From Planctomycetota bacterium (GTDB lineage: Bacteria; Planctomycetota; Phycisphaerae; Sedimentisphaerales; Anaerohalosphaeraceae): a stretch of 17,093 bases of DNA. Position 1 is the stretch's first letter. Each line of letters begins with the position of its first letter. The position numbers and the translations under genes are program-made. Below, one piece after another: positions 14,403 to 17,093 of this stretch. Location of the stretch: the NCBI GenBank assembly GCA_019456245.1, contig VRUF01000027.1, forward strand, positions 1-17,093, given 5' to 3'. The notes under the pieces were generated by a model, which did no database searches, had not been told where the DNA came from, and saw only the letters and a program-made list of their open reading frames with translations.

Positions 14403-14930
14403 TTGACAAGCACTTACAAACGCGACTATCAGACTGTCGATCCGAAGGTTGAGGGTTCGAGTCCCTTCGGGAAATATACAGAGGAGTATAAAAGCCATAA
14501 ACTTCCCCCAAAGGATGACATTAACAACACCAGATGGAATACATATCAAAAAGATTACGGAAAATGGAGAAGAAACAATCCTAACGCTCCTTCATATAAG
14601 AACTATTTTGTAGAACCCTTCTATCAGCTTATGAGGCAGAGTGTTTTGGCTCATAAGATGGAATCAGAGAATGAGCTTGGTGCAGATATTGTTGCTCACT
14701 TGCACATATCGCCAAAAGCCAATAAAAAATTTTCAGACACATTCACTTCCCCTGTTTTTTCGAAACGCGGCAATACTACATTAGAGGCATGGAAGTGTGT
14801 TGCCCGCAAGGGCAAGTTTATTTCTGTTCATTCTGAAAGCCTCTTAACTACAATAGAACGGGTAGCGGGCAAAGGTCATAAAAATTGGTCCAAGTGGTTA
14901 TTGAAACGTTATGGATGGTGGCGTCAATAG
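14403..14930 (+). pseudogene. 3' remnant of a PGN_0703-like putative restriction endonuclease fused to a tRNA fragment
   Basis: The open frame begins at a TTG (14403), but codons up to about 14472 are simply translated tRNA fragment (TVDPKVEGSSPFG). The gene-like part starts at KYTEEYKSH and continues RWNTYQKDYGKW...YFVEPFYQLMRQSVLAHKM...ADIVAHLHISPKAN...WSKWLLKRYGWW. From memory, this pattern (KYTE, later QLxRxxxLA, then a PKxN and a C-terminal RY) matches the C-terminal half of PGN_0703-type proteins, where KYTE follows the catalytic GIExK strand. If so, the break falls exactly at the catalytic E-x-K and the fragment is dead. No ribosome site supports the TTG. Confidence 0.55.
14433..14472 (+). 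repeat. tRNA 3'-half fragment, copy B
   Basis: This is the same 40-base anticodon-loop to T-arm fragment as copy A, in the opposite orientation, with an intact T arm but no acceptor or D-arm half. It forms the junction with the truncated nuclease-like gene and is in direct orientation with copy C 490 bp away, as expected for attachment sites around a small insertion. Confidence 0.75.
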
Positions 14931-14955
14931 TAATCCGACCCTAATATTCGAGGTT

Positions 14956-14997
14956 CGGACAGTTAATCCGAAGGTTGAGGATGGAGTCCCTTCGGAC
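14956..14997 (+). repeat. tRNA 3'-half fragment, copy C (degenerate)
   Basis: CGGACAGTTAATCCGAAGG followed by TTGAGG and AGTCCCTTCGG matches copies A and B with several changes, including a broken T loop (ATGGAGT for TTCGAGT in part). The anticodon-loop part, CAGTTAA, is one base from the tRNA-Asn loop CTGTTAA, which hints that tRNA-Asn was the ancestral site. Confidence 0.65.
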
Positions 14998-15068
14998 TGA
15001 AATAGTTTCAAAATCAAGTTGGAAACCTTGAATTGTTGAGAGCAATGTGATATTCTATCAGGAAAGAG

Positions 15069-15088
15069 GCTCAGCGGCGTAGCTGAGC
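15069..15088. terminator. GC-rich hairpin between island and oxidoreductase gene
   Basis: GCTCAGC (15069-15075) and GCTGAGC (15082-15088) form a perfect 7-bp stem with loop GGCGTA. No T tract follows on either strand, so termination is uncertain; it may be a small dispersed repeat. Confidence 0.3.
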
Positions 15089-15215
15089 TAAGATATACAA
15101 TGTTATATGGGAAATCCCAGATGATTATTCTTGTCAGCGAAAATCAGGCCTGTTGCCAATAGCAGGATTGTAAACAAACAGTAGTCAGAGATTGATCCAC
15201 AGGAGAGACGGCAAT

Positions 15216-16436
15216 ATGAAAACATCGAAGACAAAAATCAGCAGGCGCATGTTCATCAAGTCCTCAGGCATGGCGCTGGCGCTGCCGACCATCATTACCT
15301 CAAAGGCATTGGGGGCGCCTGACGGCACACCGCCGGCCAGCGAGCGTATCACCCTGGGTGGCATTGGAATGGGCGGACGCGGATCGAGAGATGTCAGACA
15401 ATTGATGTCGGACAAGCGCATACAGTTCATTGCGGCATGCGATGTCAAACACAATGCCCTGAACAGATGGAAGGACAACGACAACGTTGATACTTATTTC
15501 GACTATCGCCAACTGATCGCACGCGATGACATTGATATGATTATGTGCGGAACGCCCGATCACTGGCACGCACAGGTCACCATCGACGCCATGAAAGCCG
15601 GCAAGGACATCTTCTGCGAGAAACCTTTGAGCCTCACCATAGGCGAGGGGCGCAAGATGGTGGAGGCTGCCCGGGCTTACGGACGCATCTTTTCCTGCGG
15701 CAGCCAGAGGGTAATCGGAGATTTTGGACGGCTTGCCGCCGCCGCCCAAAGCGGCAGGTACGGCAAGATTCTCGAGGGGCACGCAAGTCCCGGCGGTCCG
15801 CCGCGGAGATGCTATCTGCCGGGCGTTCCGATCCCTCCGAACACAATCGAGTGGGACCTGTGGTTGGGACCGGCGCCCTGGGCGCCGTATCATCCGTACC
15901 GCTGCGGCAAGGCACACGGGCTGGGCGGACAGGGCTTCCGCACATGGTACGACTACTCCGGCGGAATGATGACCGACTGGGGCGGACACACATTCGGCGG
16001 CGCGATGCACGGCATGGGCGTAGACCACACCGGCCCGACCCAGATCAAATATCCAGACGGCAAGGAGTACGAGTACCTTACGTATATCTTCGCCAACGGC
16101 ATGAAACTCATCAAGAGCAACAAGCAGGGATACCTGTGCAAAGAAGGCTGGGCACAGCCATTCAGCGGAATGCCGCTTCCTCCTGCGAACCTCCGCTGGT
16201 ATGAAAACGGGGCACGCTCCCCGCACGAAGACTGCGTCAATTGCGTGATTGAACGAAGACGCCCGTTCCGCGATGTGGAATTTGCGCATCGTGTGGCATC
16301 GGTCTGCCATCTCGGCAACATCTGCTTCAAGCTCAAGAGGGACCTGAACTGGGATCCGAAAGCCGAAAAGTTCATCGGTGACGCCGAAGCCAACAGGCTC
16401 GTAGACAGGCCAAGACGAGGCCCATGGCAGATATAG
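15216..16436 (+). CDS. Tat-exported Gfo/Idh/MocA-family oxidoreductase (406 aa)
   Basis: The start is the ATG at 15216, with AGGAGA 9 nt upstream; a TTG eight codons earlier is less likely. Residues 1-34 are a twin-arginine signal (SRRMFIKSSGMALALP...KALGA). A Rossmann core follows with GGIGMGGRGSRD for NAD(P) binding, then the family's CEKPLSLTIGEG motif and the C-terminal substrate-binding sheet domain, including GGMMTDWGGHTFGGAMHGMG. Length and order are normal for the family. Members usually oxidise, reduce or epimerise sugars, inositols or amino sugars using tightly bound NAD(P). Such Tat-exported forms are abundant in Planctomycetota and Lentisphaerota, where they often act on polysaccharide-derived sugars. 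The substrate cannot be read from this sequence. The next gene starts 59 nt downstream, so an operon is likely. Confidence 0.93.
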   Translation: MKTSKTKISRRMFIKSSGMALALPTIITSKALGAPDGTPPASERITLGGIGMGGRGSRDVRQLMSDKRIQFIAACDVKHNALNRWKDNDNVDTYFDYRQLIARDDIDMIMCGTPDHWHAQVTIDAMKAGKDIFCEKPLSLTIGEGRKMVEAARAYGRIFSCGSQRVIGDFGRLAAAAQSGRYGKILEGHASPGGPPRRCYLPGVPIPPNTIEWDLWLGPAPWAPYHPYRCGKAHGLGGQGFRTWYDYSGGMMTDWGGHTFGGAMHGMGVDHTGPTQIKYPDGKEYEYLTYIFANGMKLIKSNKQGYLCKEGWAQPFSGMPLPPANLRWYENGARSPHEDCVNCVIERRRPFRDVEFAHRVASVCHLGNICFKLKRDLNWDPKAEKFIGDAEANRLVDRPRRGPWQI

Positions 16437-16495
16437 ACCGGCACGAACCTGCAAACTGATAATAATATCTGAGATTTTTTGAAGGTGGGATACGA

Positions 16496-17093
16496 ATGAT
16501 GAGTAATAGAATCTTAACGATGTTGGTAGCTTGTATTTTGATGACGCAGGTGTCGTTCGGCGACGTCTGGCAGGATATCGCCGGATATGAGTACGGCGAC
16601 GACCCGAATCCATGCCAGCAGGCGGAGTTGCTGCTGCAGGAAACCCCTGTCGACCAGTATGCCCCGATCGAGCAGAAGCTGATTATTATTGCAGCATCGA
16701 AAGATGCGACACAGGCAGGCAAGGCTTTTGCATGCCGGTCCCTGCAGCAGATCGGCAGCGAAAAGTGTATACCCGCCATGTCCGGCCTGCTTGGCGACGA
16801 AATCCTTTCCCACTATGCAAGGCTCGTGCTGGAGCGGCTGAAATGCGCAGCCGCCGACAAGGCAATGCGCGACGCGCTGGACAAGGCCCCGGACAAAGCC
16901 AAAGTCGGCATCCTGGGCAGTCTTGCCGAGCGTCGCGACGTAAGGACCGTTAAAGCGGCGGCAGAGCTTGCCAATAGCGACAATCCCGCAGTAGCCAGGG
17001 CGGCAATCCAGACCATCGGAAAGATCGGCGGCAGGGAGGCAGCACGATGTCTTTCGTCCATGAAACCGGCTAAAGAACTCGTCCCCGTCCAGA
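16496..17093 (+). CDS. Secreted HEAT-repeat protein (3' end off window)
   Basis: The frame is open from an ATG at 16496 to the right edge (199 codons); AGGTGGG lies upstream, and a second ATG follows directly. Residues ~1-22 are a Sec signal peptide (RILTMLVACILMTQVSFG, cleavage probably before DVW). The rest is helical with HEAT-type units (QAGKAFACRSLQQIGSEKCIPAM, PAVARAAIQTIGKIGGREAA). In planctomycete genomes HEAT proteins of this kind are commonly paired with exported oxidoreductases or ThuA-like proteins, usually as protein-interaction partners in the periplasm. The partner here is probably the preceding oxidoreductase, from position and shared export; this is inference. Confidence 0.88.
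   Translation, partial: MMSNRILTMLVACILMTQVSFGDVWQDIAGYEYGDDPNPCQQAELLLQETPVDQYAPIEQKLIIIAASKDATQAGKAFACRSLQQIGSEKCIPAMSGLLGDEILSHYARLVLERLKCAAADKAMRDALDKAPDKAKVGILGSLAERRDVRTVKAAAELANSDNPAVARAAIQTIGKIGGREAARCLSSMKPAKELVPVQ

Larger units (their letters stand above)
14931..15215. other. Intergenic junction between island and core genes
   Basis: There is no gene. It contains tRNA fragment C (14956-14997), a GCTCAGC-6-GCTGAGC hairpin (15069-15088) and a TGGG-AAAT-CCCA dyad near 15108-15119. Base composition shifts to GC-rich just after it. I see no clear promoter for the oxidoreductase gene. Confidence 0.5.

Noticed and set aside
12658..14997. Functional tRNA genes
   Set aside because: All three copies lack the acceptor and D-arm half, and the T loop of copy C is mutated.
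15300..16613. Long minus-strand ORF opposite the oxidoreductase
   Set aside because: The plus strand encodes a complete Tat-signal oxidoreductase with a good ribosome site; the antisense frame is a GC-rich shadow.

Overview
The window looks like a chromosomal piece of a PVC-group bacterium, most likely Planctomycetota (Phycisphaerae-like). This is an inference. It rests on the Tat-exported Gfo/Idh/MocA oxidoreductase followed by a secreted HEAT-repeat protein at the right end, and on a CBS-pair protein whose inter-CBS linker (SPYLQPMFAKWRRPQDDATL) matches a planctomycete-type CBS subfamily as I recall it. No rRNA, complete tRNA or taxonomic marker gene is present.

Positions 1-5454 hold six genes, all on the minus strand, in the order 5454 to 1. 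Two tiny glycine-zipper proteins (55 and 66 aa) come first. A 171-aa protein with a histone-H1-like lysine-rich tail follows, then a 471-aa protein with a coiled coil and HEAT repeats. Last are a 360-aa lysine-tailed coiled coil and a tandem-repeat coiled coil that runs off the left edge. Three of them share an N-terminal glycine-zipper motif, AGxxAGxxVxI, followed by different C-terminal modules. This suggests a set of co-localising, probably membrane-tethered structural proteins.

Positions 5455-6269 are a long divergent intergenic region. To its right, on the plus strand, lie two giant Lys/Glu/Ala-rich coiled-coil proteins. The 930-aa one has a C-terminal CBS pair and the 1108-aa one an N-terminal PAS domain. 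Their rods are related, but the sensory domain sits at opposite ends and neither has a recognisable output domain. A well-formed sigma70-type promoter (TTGACT-N17-TATAAT) and a 32-codon ORF that overlaps the PAS gene start precede the second gene. I propose that 1-12596 is one undescribed filament, scaffold or nucleoid-organising system with sensor-bearing rods. The layout is visible in the sequence; the function is inferred.

Positions 12600-15000 are a degraded mobile or defence island. It contains three partial copies of a tRNA 3' half (two of them a perfect 40-bp inverted pair), an orphan 171-aa gene, and an IS21-type element reduced to a frameshifted istB between 35-bp terminal inverted repeats. 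It also holds the 3' remnant of a gene resembling PGN_0703-type restriction endonucleases, fused in frame to a tRNA fragment.

From about 15.2 kb the sequence becomes visibly more GC-rich and ordinary. It carries a Tat-exported Gfo/Idh/MocA oxidoreductase and, 59 nt later, a Sec-exported HEAT-repeat protein cut by the right edge.
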